A stretch of 64,000 bases of DNA from Saprospiraceae bacterium (GTDB taxonomy: Bacteria; Bacteroidota; Bacteroidia; Chitinophagales; Saprospiraceae), in assembly GCA_029263015.1 (NCBI GenBank), contig JAJCYI010000142.1:25286-89285 (forward strand), written 5' to 3'. Within the stretch, counting starts at the first letter, position 1; each line of letters begins with the position of its first letter. A program made the position numbers and the translations under genes. Shown piece after piece: positions 9,115 through 18,115 of the stretch. The notes under the pieces were generated by a model. That model did no database searches and had not been told where the DNA came from. It was given only the letters and a program-made list of their open reading frames with translations.

Positions 9115-9630
9115 ATGATGAAAGTATTGTTAAAATCAGGAATCCTGCTTGCTGTATTTCTTCTAATGACAGATGCTGTGCAGGCACAGAAATTCGGATA
9201 TGTCAATTCTGGCCTTTTGGTTGGTGAATTGCCAGAAATGAAACAACTTCAATCTTCTTTGGAAGCATTGCAGACCCAATTGAAAAAGAAAGGGGAAGCT
9301 GAAGTGGCTAAGTTTAAGCAAGAAGAACAGGCTGCCGTCCAGAAAAAACAAAGAGGGGAAATGACTCCTAAGGAAGAGGAAGAAGTGATGACCAAATTGC
9401 AAAAAATGCAAGATGACATTTACGCTATGGGCACCGAAATGGAGCAGAAATTGGCAGAGAAACAACAAGAGGGCATGAAGCCCATTTTAGAAAAAGTGGA
9501 TACTGCAATCAAAGCTGTTGCTACCGAGGGTGGCTTTCAATACATCTTTGATACACAAGCTGGAGTTATTCTCTATGCTGATGAAACTGCTGATGTAACG
9601 GATCTCGTTAAGGAGAAAATGAACATGTAA
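9115..9630 (+). CDS. OmpH/Skp-family periplasmic chaperone, second copy
   Basis: 171 residues, same layout as the upstream paralogue. A signal peptide ends near VQA-Q, followed by KFGYVNSGLLVGELPEMKQ, a charged helical hairpin rich in Lys, Glu and Gln (about 45-120), then GFQYIFDTQAGVILYAD. The two copies are clearly diverged outside the family motifs, so the duplication is old or ancestral to the phylum. A hairpin followed by T residues at 9686-9718 closes the unit. Acts in the periplasm on outer membrane protein precursors by family inference. Confidence 0.9.
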   Translation: MMKVLLKSGILLAVFLLMTDAVQAQKFGYVNSGLLVGELPEMKQLQSSLEALQTQLKKKGEAEVAKFKQEEQAAVQKKQRGEMTPKEEEEVMTKLQKMQDDIYAMGTEMEQKLAEKQQEGMKPILEKVDTAIKAVATEGGFQYIFDTQAGVILYADETADVTDLVKEKMNM

Positions 9631-9685
9631 GCAATGTTGAACTATGAACTAAATTATCAATAGTTCATTCTGATGATAGCTTATG

Positions 9686-9718
9686 AAAAGCGGAGCGGTA
9701 TTAACTGTTCCGCTTTTT
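9686..9718 (+). terminator. Rho-independent terminator after the ompH-like pair
   Basis: Arms AAAAGCGGA and TCCGCTTTT around a 13-16 base centre, running into T residues, 56 bases after the second chaperone's stop. Confidence 0.7.
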
Positions 9719-9814
9719 CTATGTTATTAAAGAATGAAGATTGAGGATATAACCTGAACCGTGCAACCCTTTTTTACAATAGCTGTCAATTGTTAACGAA
9801 AAACACAACAAGAT

Positions 9815-10363
9815 TTGGACTACGGAAGTACCCATAGAGAGATCGTTGAAAAATGCATGCGCGGCAACCGTAAAGCGCAGTTCGAGTTGTACAGGCTGTA
9901 TTCTCGGGCTATGTACAATATCTGTCTGCGTATGATAAATGACGATTTGGATGCAGAGGATTTACTCCAGCAATCTTTTGTTGATGTTTTTACAAAAATG
10001 AACAGTTTCCGTTATGAATCGTCCATAGGGGCGTGGATCAAACGGATCGTAGTGAACAACTGCATCAATTTTTTGAAAAAGCGGCGTTTGAAGATAGAAA
10101 GCCTTGATGACCGTTATCACCATGTAGCACAGGAAGTACCGATAGATGGTTTGGTTTTGAATGTAAATACCATTAATTCAGCCATTTGCAAATTGCCTGA
10201 TGGTTATCGGGCAGTATTCAATCTTTACCTGTTTGAGGGATACGATCATCAGGAAATCGGCCAGATTCTGGACATTACAGAGGCTACTTCGAAATCACAA
10301 TATAGTCGCGCAAAAAGGAAATTAAGAGATTTGCTCGCAGGGCAAAAACTAATGATAGAGTGA
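9815..10363 (+). CDS. ECF sigma-70 factor (TTG start)
   Basis: 182 residues. Region 2 shows LYRLYSRAMYNICLRMINDDLDAEDLLQ with the DAEDLLQ core, and region 4 shows LPDGYRAVFNLYLFEGYDHQ followed by the helix-turn-helix DITEATSKSQYSRAKRKL. It directs RNA polymerase to stress or envelope promoters by family inference. The frame opens with TTG at 9815, with the sequence DYGSTHREIVEKC directly after; no closer in-frame ATG precedes region 2, so TTG looks real. It is followed by a membrane protein with anti-sigma topology and a DUF4097-type protein, a common Bacteroidota operon. Confidence 0.9.
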   Translation: MDYGSTHREIVEKCMRGNRKAQFELYRLYSRAMYNICLRMINDDLDAEDLLQQSFVDVFTKMNSFRYESSIGAWIKRIVVNNCINFLKKRRLKIESLDDRYHHVAQEVPIDGLVLNVNTINSAICKLPDGYRAVFNLYLFEGYDHQEIGQILDITEATSKSQYSRAKRKLRDLLAGQKLMIE

Positions 10364-10415
10364 ATGATGAATATTTTCTTTTTTTATCATTTTCTCATTG
10401 TATTATAAACTGAAG

Positions 10416-10952
10416 ATGGATCAATTAGAAAAATTTATTCACGAAAACCGGCCAGCTTTCGATGCGGAAGTGCCTAACCTTAGAGTATGGGCCAATATTG
10501 ACCGACAGTTGGACAGACGAGTTCAGCCTAAGGTAGTTTGGATGCGGCGATTGCGTGCAGTTGCAGCTGTCGCAATAATAACAGTGACTGCGTGCGTTAT
10601 AGGTTTTAAAATGGGTTCAGCATCGGCAGAAGCAAGGTCTCTGGCTGATATTTCACCAGATCATGCAGAGATGGAACGCTATTTTAACGAAGAGATACAA
10701 CAGAAAATGAAGCAGTTGGTGAGCTATCGCCAAGATGGTTTTGTGCGGGCTGATTTTCAGGAATTGGATGCGATTTATGAAGAGTTGAAACAGGAACTGG
10801 AAAAAGCGCCGGTTGGCAACGAAAGTCAAGTGGTCCAAGCTATGATCAATAATTATCAAACGAAGATAGACATATTAGAGCAAGTACTCGAAAAGGTTAA
10901 AACGACCGGACAAACAAATTTAAAAACTGAAGAAAATGAAGTTAGCATTTAA
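10416..10952 (+). CDS. Putative membrane anti-sigma factor
   Basis: About 178 residues. A cytoplasmic N-terminal segment (MDQLEKFIHENRPAFDAEVPNLRVW) precedes one membrane helix (AVAAVAIITVTACVIGF, about 47-63) and a helical, Glu/Gln-rich extracytoplasmic part with coiled-coil character. It lies directly after an ECF sigma gene, overlaps the next gene by 17 bp and has the topology of an anti-sigma factor, but lacks a clear ZAS zinc motif. A TTG at 10398 would add six residues; the ATG at 10416 is preferred. The function is inferred mostly from context. Confidence 0.72.
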   Translation: MDQLEKFIHENRPAFDAEVPNLRVWANIDRQLDRRVQPKVVWMRRLRAVAAVAIITVTACVIGFKMGSASAEARSLADISPDHAEMERYFNEEIQQKMKQLVSYRQDGFVRADFQELDAIYEELKQELEKAPVGNESQVVQAMINNYQTKIDILEQVLEKVKTTGQTNLKTEENEVSI

Positions 10953-12135
10953 AAATCGGCGCATGCGCCTAATGGCAATAATGAGTGTTGTATTATTTGG
11001 TTTGCTGTTGGCCCCATTTATTGGGTTTGCAGGAGAACCAGAACCAATACAGCAACAACCAACGCCAGAACAATCAACCCAGCCTGAACAAAATGCTCAG
11101 GAATTTACAAAGACAATCAAGAAGGAATTCTCGATTACAGCAACAGGAACCGTTGACCTGTCCAATAAATATGGAACGGTAGATGTGCATACTTGGGAGC
11201 GCAATCGGGTGAAAATTGATGTAACCATCGTCGTGGATGCCCGCAGCGAATCATCTGCACAGAACGTATTTGATCGCATTCAGATTGATTTCAACAATGA
11301 TGATTCTTTTGTGAAAGCAGAAACCACCATTGAGACAAATAAAAGCTGGTGGGGTGGCAACGCTAAATCTGAATTTCAAGTGAATTACAATGTGTATATG
11401 CCAGAAAGCTGCAACTTGGTATTGAGTAATAAATACGGAGACTCCAATGTTGAGGCAATAACGGGCAAAGCTGATGTGATTGTAAAGTACGGCAATTTCC
11501 AATTGGATGGTATTGGTGGCGACTTGAAGGTTAGTCTTGGTTATGGCAACGGCACGGTAGCAAAAGCAAGGAACGTCGCAGCTGAAGTTTCTTATAGCAA
11601 ACTCAATCTCAATGAGGTGCAGGATGTGGATTTTGAAACTAAATATTCCAAACTGTACGTAGAAAAAGGAGCTGCCATAAAAGCTAATTCACGTTATGAC
11701 CATTTTAATATGGCTAAAATAGATCGCTTTAATTGCGAAAGCCGTTATGGCAATGTGGAAATTGGCAATGTGGAAACAGTGATTGCCGTTTCAAGGTACA
11801 CCGACTATAAGGTAGACAAATTGGTGGAGAGCGGTGATTTCAACCTTGAATACGGTGGCTTACGAGTGGGCGACCTTGCCAAAGGGTTCTCTACAGTTGT
11901 GCTGAACGGCAAATATTCTGACTTCAAAATATATGTAGAGCCTGGAGCAAGTTATGCCCTTGACGGAGCGACCAACTATGCTGGCATTGCCTACCCAACG
12001 GAAATGAACGTAACTCTTGATAAAGACAAAGGGACTTCCCATGAGGTTAAAGGCCATGTTGGAACTGCAGGGGCGAGGAGTACGATCAAAGCCAACCTAA
12101 ATTACGGAGGACTGAAAGTGAAGCACAGGGAGTAA
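10936..12135 (+). CDS. Secreted DUF4097-like beta-repeat protein
   Basis: 399 residues with an N-terminal signal sequence (hydrophobic core MSVVLFGLLLAPFIGFAG), a Gln/Pro-rich linker, then a repetitive beta structure. Short units built around KYG, KYS, YGN and YSKL recur about every 20-25 residues (LSNKYGTVDVHTW, LSNKYGDSNVEA, VKYGNFQLDG, LEYGGLRVG, LNGKYSDFKI). This fits the DUF4097/putative adhesin fold, a right-handed beta solenoid. It overlaps the anti-sigma gene by 17 bp and is the third gene of the sigma operon, so it may be an envelope-stress effector or sensor. Function unknown. A terminator follows at 12226. Confidence 0.78.
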   Translation: MKLAFKNRRMRLMAIMSVVLFGLLLAPFIGFAGEPEPIQQQPTPEQSTQPEQNAQEFTKTIKKEFSITATGTVDLSNKYGTVDVHTWERNRVKIDVTIVVDARSESSAQNVFDRIQIDFNNDDSFVKAETTIETNKSWWGGNAKSEFQVNYNVYMPESCNLVLSNKYGDSNVEAITGKADVIVKYGNFQLDGIGGDLKVSLGYGNGTVAKARNVAAEVSYSKLNLNEVQDVDFETKYSKLYVEKGAAIKANSRYDHFNMAKIDRFNCESRYGNVEIGNVETVIAVSRYTDYKVDKLVESGDFNLEYGGLRVGDLAKGFSTVVLNGKYSDFKIYVEPGASYALDGATNYAGIAYPTEMNVTLDKDKGTSHEVKGHVGTAGARSTIKANLNYGGLKVKHRE

Positions 12136-12225
12136 AAATTATGAGTGGTGGTTTATGATTGATAATACAGACATTCGTAAATCATCGCTTATGAATCAAA
12201 AAGCAATTTCATACTAATTCAATAA

Positions 12226-12260
12226 TAACCATTCCGATGATTTGTCGGGATGGTTTTTTT
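12226..12260 (+). terminator. Rho-independent terminator of the sigma operon
   Basis: Arms ACCATTCCGA and TCGGGATGGT (one G-T pair) with the loop TGATTTG, followed by TTTTTTT. Placed 95 bases after the DUF4097-like stop. Confidence 0.8.
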
Positions 12261-12328
12261 GTTAGGAGCTGTTGGCATTTGAGTGCGGGATGATTCTTTT
12301 TAACCACAGAGGACACAGGGTAGTTACC

Positions 12329-12967
12329 CTATTGCAAAAATGGATTGTTTCTTTTCTCCCACCCAATCGTTGTCTCTGGGCCATGCCCAGGATAAACTTT
12401 CACGTCATCTCCTAGTGGAAAAAGGTTGTTTTTGATACTACTAATCAAAGTGGCGTGATCCCCACCAGGCAAGTCGGTACGGCCAATGCTTTCCCGAAAC
12501 AGCACATCGCCAGCAATTAATATTTTATCCTCTTTGCAAAGGAAAGAAATGCTGGCGGGGGAGTGTCCAGGAGTAAAATAAGTCTCCAATTTGGTATTTC
12601 CGAATGTGACAACATCACCCTCCTCCAAATAACTGCCAGGCATGGGAGATGGCTCTGGGAAGGGGATGCCATAAAATTCACTGACTTGCGGGACAGCTTT
12701 GAGAACAGGGAGCTCACCTTTGTGAATTTCCAATTGGAGGTCATAACGATCGCTGACAAATTTATTGCCGAATACATGATCGATATGACAGTGGGTGTTG
12801 ATGAGCCTGACGGGTTGCAATTCGTTGGAGGTAATAAAATTGTCAAGTTCCAGTTTTTCGCTGTTTTCAAAACAGCCTGGATCAATGATGACGCACTCTC
12901 CCGTTTCATCATAAAGAACATAGGTGTTTTCCTGAAACGGGTTGAAGGTGAAGATAGCTAAATTCAT
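12329..12967 (-). CDS. MBL-fold hydrolase (YcbL/glyoxalase II-like)
   Basis: 212 residues. The metallo-beta-lactamase zinc motif is complete: H59-C-H61-I-D63-H64 (THCHIDH), H134 (TPGHSPAS), D154 (IAGDVLF) and a late PGHGPETT histidine. The short length and lack of the long glyoxalase II C-terminal domain put it with YcbL-type proteins, which hydrolyse thioesters such as S-lactoylglutathione or related substrates. The substrate here is unknown. Cytoplasmic. On the opposite strand to its neighbours. A weak TACCTTCG box lies on the minus strand about 110 bases upstream. Confidence 0.88.
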   Translation of the reverse strand: MNLAIFTFNPFQENTYVLYDETGECVIIDPGCFENSEKLELDNFITSNELQPVRLINTHCHIDHVFGNKFVSDRYDLQLEIHKGELPVLKAVPQVSEFYGIPFPEPSPMPGSYLEEGDVVTFGNTKLETYFTPGHSPASISFLCKEDKILIAGDVLFRESIGRTDLPGGDHATLISSIKNNLFPLGDDVKVYPGHGPETTIGWEKRNNPFLQ

Positions 12968-13327
12968 TTGTTCATAGTTTTACCCGAATTTTTTCCATTG
13001 CAGTTGTTTGGCAAAGTGGAAAATGTCTTCTGTAATCCTTAATTTGGCTTTTGTTAAACAATCAGCGGCGAAGGTAGTATTTTTAGATGTGGGAACGTTT
13101 GAGAGGTGAAGCGAGAGGATGGTTCGATTTTTTCTTTGATAAAAATACTCCTCCGAATTAGTCGTTTTGGTAAGGGGTTTTGCAAGTCAGATGCGTAGAT
13201 TATTATTTGCTAAACCCCTGAAGTGTCAACTCTCCGTAAACTTGATTGCCTGTTCAAAGGTTTTGTATTAACAAGTTGGATGAATGGATCGGTTTTCATT
13301 CTTCATTCAACATTGATCATTTTCGAC
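12968..13327. other. Gap between divergent genes, no gene supported
   Basis: Divergent intergenic region between the MBL gene and the large OMP gene. An in-frame upstream extension of the OMP gene (13223-13327) has no signal-peptide character and is judged untranslated. No repeat family member was recognised. Confidence 0.4.
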
Positions 13328-16300
13328 ATGCGCATACTTTACTCAATCTTTCCGCTGCTCCTATTGACCGTTTTCTCAATCGGTCAAACCACTCAAACTG
13401 AATTTGGAAAAAACAGGGTTCAGTATCACGATCAGTTCAAGGAATGGTCGCAGTACGAAAGCCGCAACTTCATTACCTTTTGGTATGGGGATGGTCGCCT
13501 GATTGGCCAGTCAGTGGTGCAAATAGCGGAGTATGATTTTTATGAAATACAAGGCATTCTCGAACACCGCATGAATGACAAAATTGAGATTATTGTTTAC
13601 CATGATTTGACCGACCTCAAACAGAGCAATATTGGAAGTGAAGAGGCTTTTATGAACACTGGGGGGCAGACCAAGATTGTTGGCAATAAGATGTTCGTTT
13701 ATTTCAATGGTGACCACAATGATCTGCGGCGCCAGATTAGGGAAGGCGTGGCGACAGTTTATCTTAATGCGATGTTATTCGGTTCTAATTTGCAAGAAAT
13801 AGTACAGAATGCTGTGATGATGAACCTGCCCCTATGGTTCAAAGAAGGCCTGATTTCATTCGTTGGGGAGGAGTGGAGCTCCGATTACGACAATCAACTG
13901 CGTGATTTGTTCCAATCTGGACAATATGAAGATTTTGAGAAAATGGCAGAAGAGCATCCCCGCTTGGCGGGGCATTCCCTGTGGCACTTTATCAGTCAGC
14001 ACTATGGCTATGCCACCGTGGCAAACCTGCTTTATCTTACCCGCATCAATCGCAGTGTGGAAAGTGGATTTCTTTATGTCCTAGGCAGCACCTATTTCAA
14101 AACGACTCAAAGTTGGGATGTCTTTTTCCGCCAACGGTATGCCAATGAAAGCAAAGAGTTTCAGGCAACAAGTGAACTGGAAGGTACCATAGATTTCAAG
14201 AATAAACGTAACTCACCACTCACCCAACTCAAAATAAGCCCAGACGGGACTAAGATTGCCTACGTTATCAATGAAATAGGCCGTACAAAGGTGTACGTAC
14301 AGGAGCTTGCAACGGGCGAACGCACACTCGTCCATAAGGGTGGCTTCCGCAATGCCATACAGGCTACAGATTACAATTATCCACTTATGGCCTGGAATCC
14401 CAACAACCTCGAATTGGCCATCATTTATGAACATCGGGACCTCATTAGCCTGAAGAAATACAATATTATGACCAAAGATGAGGTCACTGAGGAAATGTCT
14501 GCACAGTACCAGCGCATTTATAGCATGGATTATGTGAACTCGAACGACCTCGTGTTTTCGGCAGCGGTTCGGGGACAATCAGATTTGTTCTTATACTACA
14601 CCATGACAAGGCAAACCCAACGGCTAACTACAGATTTTTGGGACGATATTGACGCAAGTTATGTGAACATACATGGGCAACGGGGGGTTTTATTTGCTTC
14701 CAACCGTCCTGACTCACTGAATATTATAGCTTCATTGGATACAATCTTGCCGATCACCAATTTTGACATTTATTATCTAAACCTTGATTCAATTGGATTT
14801 AAGTCTACCGGTGAATTGGTGCAAATTACTAACACGCCCCATGCGAATGAAAGGAATCCAATGGGGATTGACTCCACATGGTTCTCTTTCCTTACTGACG
14901 AAACAGGGATATTCAACCGCAAAAACGGTTACCTCGAAGACTATATCCATCACTTTGAGCATGTCATCGTTTTTGACGATGATACTGAAATGCGACTCCA
15001 CGCTGATACTATAATCGTCGAAAAGTTGGATAGCGTAGCTTATTCGAGAATAGCCTCCGTGACACTTGATACCATTATCAAACAGCGGGCGGTTAACCAT
15101 TTTTCCAGCAATTATGACCGAAATATCCTTGAGCAACATAAAGCTCGTCGGAATAATAGGTATGTGGAAATGATTTATCGTGATGGCAAGTGGGGTTTTT
15201 ATATGGGCGAAATGGATGCTGAAAAAAACATCAGCCCCCCGCTGACTAACTACCAACGGAGAAAGGTTCGCATAATAGAAAACCCCGTTCTGGATGAGAG
15301 AGAAATAAAAGTGGAAACGGTGTTAGAAGAATCGGAGAAGGGGGCAATTGATGTGTCAGAAGTGCCGCAGGAAAAGCAGGACACGGGGGAAATTGATATA
15401 GACAATTATCTTTTTCAAAGTGAATTCGATGATGATGAAGTGCCAGTTCAAAAGGCCGATGATGAAATAGCCAAAAATGAGCAAGAGTCTACTCAGCCCA
15501 TTGTTTACAAAACCGTGGAAGAAAAAGATGATACAAAAAAAGTACATGATTTCCGTTCCAGCCGCATCGTGCCTTACCGTCTGAAATTCCGGACGGATTT
15601 TGTCACCACCCAACTTGACAATAGCCTATTGTTCGATGGGTTGAACACGTTTGCGGGCGTACCGGAGGATTTTGGTTACCCGCCACCCGGCATTTTGCTG
15701 AAGGCAAATTTTAAAGATCTGTTTGAAGATTATGAATTTGAGGGAGGCATCAGGGTGCCTACATCGTTCAATGGAGCTGAGTATTTCGCATACTTTTATG
15801 ATAAAAAGAAAAGGTTGGACAAACGCTACGCTGTGTACCGCCGACGTTTGCGTTTTACTGCCGACCCTGCTCCTCCTCCTGTGAAATATGACAATTCGAC
15901 TTTCCTTATGCAGTATCAGGTAAGGTACCCGCTCGATATTTATACTAGTATTCGAGGTTCGGCTACTTTGCGTTTTGATAAAACAGTAGTGCTTTCTTCA
16001 GATATTGCTACCCTTGAATTCCCAACTGAACGCACCCAGCGTTTTGGCATTAAAGGCGAATTTGTTTTTGATAATACGCTAGATATATCACTGAATATCA
16101 AGAATGGTACTCGTTATAAAGTTTTTGCAGAAATTGTCAAAGGATTTGAAATCGACATACGGGAGAATTTCCAGGTCAAAGCCAATGATGGTTTTATGAC
16201 CGTGGTCGGGTTGGATGCACGGCATTACCAACGCGTACTCAAGTGGTCGGTCCTGGCAGGCCGCTTGGCCGGGGCAACTTCGTTCGGGCAGGAAAAGATA

Positions 16301-16795
16301 CTTTATATGCTGGGTGGTACGGATAACTGGCTGCTCCCGTCTTTTGATGAAACCATTCCGTTGCCGACCAGTGGCGATTTTGTGTACCGTTCTATCGCTA
16401 CCAATGCAAGGGGCTTTAAAATGAACGTGCGGAACGGCAACTCTTACGCCGTTTTTAATGCAGAATTCCGGATGCCAGTATTCCGTTATATATTCCCACG
16501 GTCGTCTTCCAATTTTGTGCGCAATTTCCAAATGATCGGATTCTTTGATGCTGGCACAGCATGGGAAGGAATTGACCCATTTAATGAAACAAGCCCGCTC
16601 AATACCTGGCGTGACAACAACAACAATGTTGCTATAGAAGTGAATTTTTTCCGAGACCCGATCGTGTATGGTTATGGTGTGGGCGCCCGTACTTTGCTGT
16701 TTGGCTATTTTGTGCGACTGGATTATGCATGGGGCGTGGAGACGAGGGAAGTACAGGATCCAAAATTGTATTTCTCGATTGGGATGGATTTTTAG
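13328..16795 (+). CDS. Large secreted protein: degenerate peptidase-like, beta-propeller and outer membrane barrel
   Basis: About 1155 residues from the ATG at 13328, chosen because MRILYSIFPLLLLTVFSIGQ is a clean signal peptide directly there. Residues about 20-280 resemble a gluzincin (peptidase MA-like) domain: NLPLWFKEGLISFVGEEW has the downstream Trp-x-x-EG element, but the upstream position where HExxH is expected reads REGVATVYLN, so catalysis is unlikely. Residues 300-560 are TolB-like propeller repeats (ISPDGTKIAYVIN). Residues about 600-730 are an acidic linker. The C-terminal ~400 residues look like a BamA/Omp85-type barrel ending in YFSIGMDF, an outer membrane C-terminal strand. 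Its last ~100 bp is duplicated at 22579-22681. Confidence 0.72.
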   Translation: MRILYSIFPLLLLTVFSIGQTTQTEFGKNRVQYHDQFKEWSQYESRNFITFWYGDGRLIGQSVVQIAEYDFYEIQGILEHRMNDKIEIIVYHDLTDLKQSNIGSEEAFMNTGGQTKIVGNKMFVYFNGDHNDLRRQIREGVATVYLNAMLFGSNLQEIVQNAVMMNLPLWFKEGLISFVGEEWSSDYDNQLRDLFQSGQYEDFEKMAEEHPRLAGHSLWHFISQHYGYATVANLLYLTRINRSVESGFLYVLGSTYFKTTQSWDVFFRQRYANESKEFQATSELEGTIDFKNKRNSPLTQLKISPDGTKIAYVINEIGRTKVYVQELATGERTLVHKGGFRNAIQATDYNYPLMAWNPNNLELAIIYEHRDLISLKKYNIMTKDEVTEEMSAQYQRIYSMDYVNSNDLVFSAAVRGQSDLFLYYTMTRQTQRLTTDFWDDIDASYVNIHGQRGVLFASNRPDSLNIIASLDTILPITNFDIYYLNLDSIGFKSTGELVQITNTPHANERNPMGIDSTWFSFLTDETGIFNRKNGYLEDYIHHFEHVIVFDDDTEMRLHADTIIVEKLDSVAYSRIASVTLDTIIKQRAVNHFSSNYDRNILEQHKARRNNRYVEMIYRDGKWGFYMGEMDAEKNISPPLTNYQRRKVRIIENPVLDEREIKVETVLEESEKGAIDVSEVPQEKQDTGEIDIDNYLFQSEFDDDEVPVQKADDEIAKNEQESTQPIVYKTVEEKDDTKKVHDFRSSRIVPYRLKFRTDFVTTQLDNSLLFDGLNTFAGVPEDFGYPPPGILLKANFKDLFEDYEFEGGIRVPTSFNGAEYFAYFYDKKKRLDKRYAVYRRRLRFTADPAPPPVKYDNSTFLMQYQVRYPLDIYTSIRGSATLRFDKTVVLSSDIATLEFPTERTQRFGIKGEFVFDNTLDISLNIKNGTRYKVFAEIVKGFEIDIRENFQVKANDGFMTVVGLDARHYQRVLKWSVLAGRLAGATSFGQEKILYMLGGTDNWLLPSFDETIPLPTSGDFVYRSIATNARGFKMNVRNGNSYAVFNAEFRMPVFRYIFPRSSSNFVRNFQMIGFFDAGTAWEGIDPFNETSPLNTWRDNNNNVAIEVNFFRDPIVYGYGVGARTLLFGYFVRLDYAWGVETREVQDPKLYFSIGMDF
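16696..16795 (+). repeat. 3' end of the OMP gene, source copy of a duplicated segment
   Basis: The last 100 bp of the OMP gene recur at 22579-22681 at roughly 85 percent identity by eye. The copy contains a one-base shift and an in-frame stop. The shared piece encodes the terminal barrel strands. Confidence 0.75.
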
Positions 16796-16852
16796 ACTGA
16801 AGCGACAATCAAAAGAAGGATGGTTTTACTTGAGCGAAAATAAACCCTACTT

Positions 16853-17092
16853 CCGCCTCACTTCTCATAGCTCACTTTCACTAATCTTACTTTGTGTCGC
16901 CGTTCGCTGGGCGCTACAAAAGTGTCCTTAGAAATTTGAATCCCGTCCCTGAAACGGATGGCCAGACCTTTCCTTTCCGTATTCATCACAGCATTGCGGT
17001 CATATTCACCATTACCATTGATAACGTACTCGCTGACTGTATTTTCCTGTTTAATTTCATCATTGAAGACAACTCGGAGGGAAGACGGTGGG
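16853..17092 (-). pseudogene. Detached 3' fragment of the 23282-24709 gene
   Basis: These ~240 bases match 23277-23518 with about eight differences by eye and encode the last ~75 residues (PSSLRVVFNDEIKQENTVSE to LVKVSYEK). No start or upstream part is present, so it cannot make the full protein. It sits directly after the 3' end of the OMP gene, just as the intact copy follows an OMP 3' fragment and the Uma2 gene near 22.6-23.3 kb. Together the two copies bracket the peptide island. Confidence 0.85.
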
Positions 17093-17209
17093 GCGGCGCA
17101 GGTGATCACGAAAGACAGGAGCATCGCGGAGCGGCTGTTTGAGCGGATGCTGGCAGTGCAACAGTAACATTGTGGCAAAAAAGAAAAACGCTCATGTTCC
17201 CTCCTAACC
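17093..17209. other. Short unexplained stretch with a possible gene tail
   Basis: The plus strand frame here ends QVITKDRSIAERLFERMLAVQQ and then a stop at 17167. It could be the C-terminal scrap of a lost gene, but it is too short to assign. Confidence 0.25.
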
Positions 17210-17387
17210 GATTTCCGAAATTTCAGTAAACCTTGAGCGGAAACCATGCCCAGTACACAGGGTAGGTTCAGGGCGAATTTCGGAAATCTGGGTGATGGTT
17301 TCCCTGAGAGATTTCCGAAATTGCTTGTGGGAAATATTCCGGAATGGGCAATAGTCTTTTTTCAAAAGGACTGAAATTTCGGAAATC
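17210..17387. promoter_or_regulatory. Four copies of a GATTTCCGAAATT motif, alternating orientation
   Basis: GATTTCCGAAATT at 17210-17222 and 17310-17322, and its inverse AATTTCGGAAATC at 17276-17288 and 17375-17387. Copies alternate plus, minus, plus, minus, with start-to-start spacings of about 66, 34 and 65 bases. The motif is itself nearly palindromic (TTTCCGAAA / TTTCGGAAA). The block lies just upstream of an HTH gene and the peptide cluster, so it is a good candidate operator set. Confidence 0.6.
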
Positions 17388-17471
17388 AGTTAGATGGAAA
17401 CATGGGCGAAAGAAATTGAACATTATTATTTCACTCAACCTATTGAACAATAGGAACAAACCTCTTAAAAG

Positions 17472-17816
17472 ATGAAATTTTCAGAAGAAGCAAACCTCCG
17501 CGAAAGGATACACCAGCTCACCCGCTTGAAAGCAACTGGCACGCCTGACCAATTGGCCAGGCGGCTGGATATGTCAAAACGCAACCTGTTCAGGACAATA
17601 AACGAGATGAGGGCGGACGGCTTTCCCATTGTCTATGACAGGTTGCGGGAAAGGTATTATTATGAGAAGGAAGTGGTGTTCGAGGTGAAGTTTTATGTGG
17701 CCGAAAAAGTGGAGGCCCAAAAGATAACAGGTGGGGAGTTTTTTCAATTTTTTGACAACTTTTTTGGTTCAGTGCCGGATTTTGGCAGCGGGAGGGGTTT
17801 CCTTTGTGGGAGATAA
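17472..17816 (+). CDS. Small HTH-domain regulator-like protein
   Basis: 114 residues. Residues about 8-60 form a winged HTH of the DeoR/HTH_11 kind (ERIHQLTRLKATGTPDQLARR then DMSKRNLFRTINEMRADGFPI, followed by YDRLRERYYY). The rest is a short Phe/Gly-rich tail with no domain. There is no ligand-binding or WYL domain, so it is only a DNA-binding module. It lies 60 bp before the precursor peptide gene and just after four copies of a palindrome-like motif, so autoregulation and control of the peptide cluster are likely by inference. Confidence 0.75.
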   Translation: MKFSEEANLRERIHQLTRLKATGTPDQLARRLDMSKRNLFRTINEMRADGFPIVYDRLRERYYYEKEVVFEVKFYVAEKVEAQKITGGEFFQFFDNFFGSVPDFGSGRGFLCGR

Positions 17817-17876
17817 CGTTGTCGAAGGGAAACTCCGAACCCTGAATAGAGGAGATCATCAAAAGATTTAAAAATC

Positions 17877-18095
17877 ATGAAATTTGAAAAACTCTCAGAT
17901 TCAAAATTTGCTGCATTTGAGAAATGTGCATTGCCCAATCTCAAAGGTATTTTTGGTGGGACCACTGATACAGATGGGACTGGCACTCATGACGAAGCTG
18001 AAACATGGCAGTCTCCCAATGACCTTGACGATATCACTACATCTGTCAATGGAACGACAATTAGTAGTGACACATCAAACAATGACAGCCATTGA
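17877..18095 (+). CDS. Precursor peptide with GG leader, grasp-with-spasm type
   Basis: 72 residues. The leader MKFEKLSDSKFAAFEKCALP then NLKGIFGG has the Leu/Phe spacing and terminal Gly-Gly of Bacteroidota natural-product precursors. The core after GG is 43 residues made mostly of Thr, Ser, Asp, Glu, Gly and Asn, with one Trp and two His. Side-chain hydroxyls next to carboxylates are what an ATP-grasp ligase of the graspetide type would join as esters. An overlapping +1 frame (17884-18111) lacks this pattern. A large hairpin follows at 18116. Processing and product are inferred; no peptidase/exporter gene is nearby. Confidence 0.78.
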   Translation: MKFEKLSDSKFAAFEKCALPNLKGIFGGTTDTDGTGTHDEAETWQSPNDLDDITTSVNGTTISSDTSNNDSH

Positions 18096-18115
18096 AAATT
18101 ATTCAGCTTAGTGTT

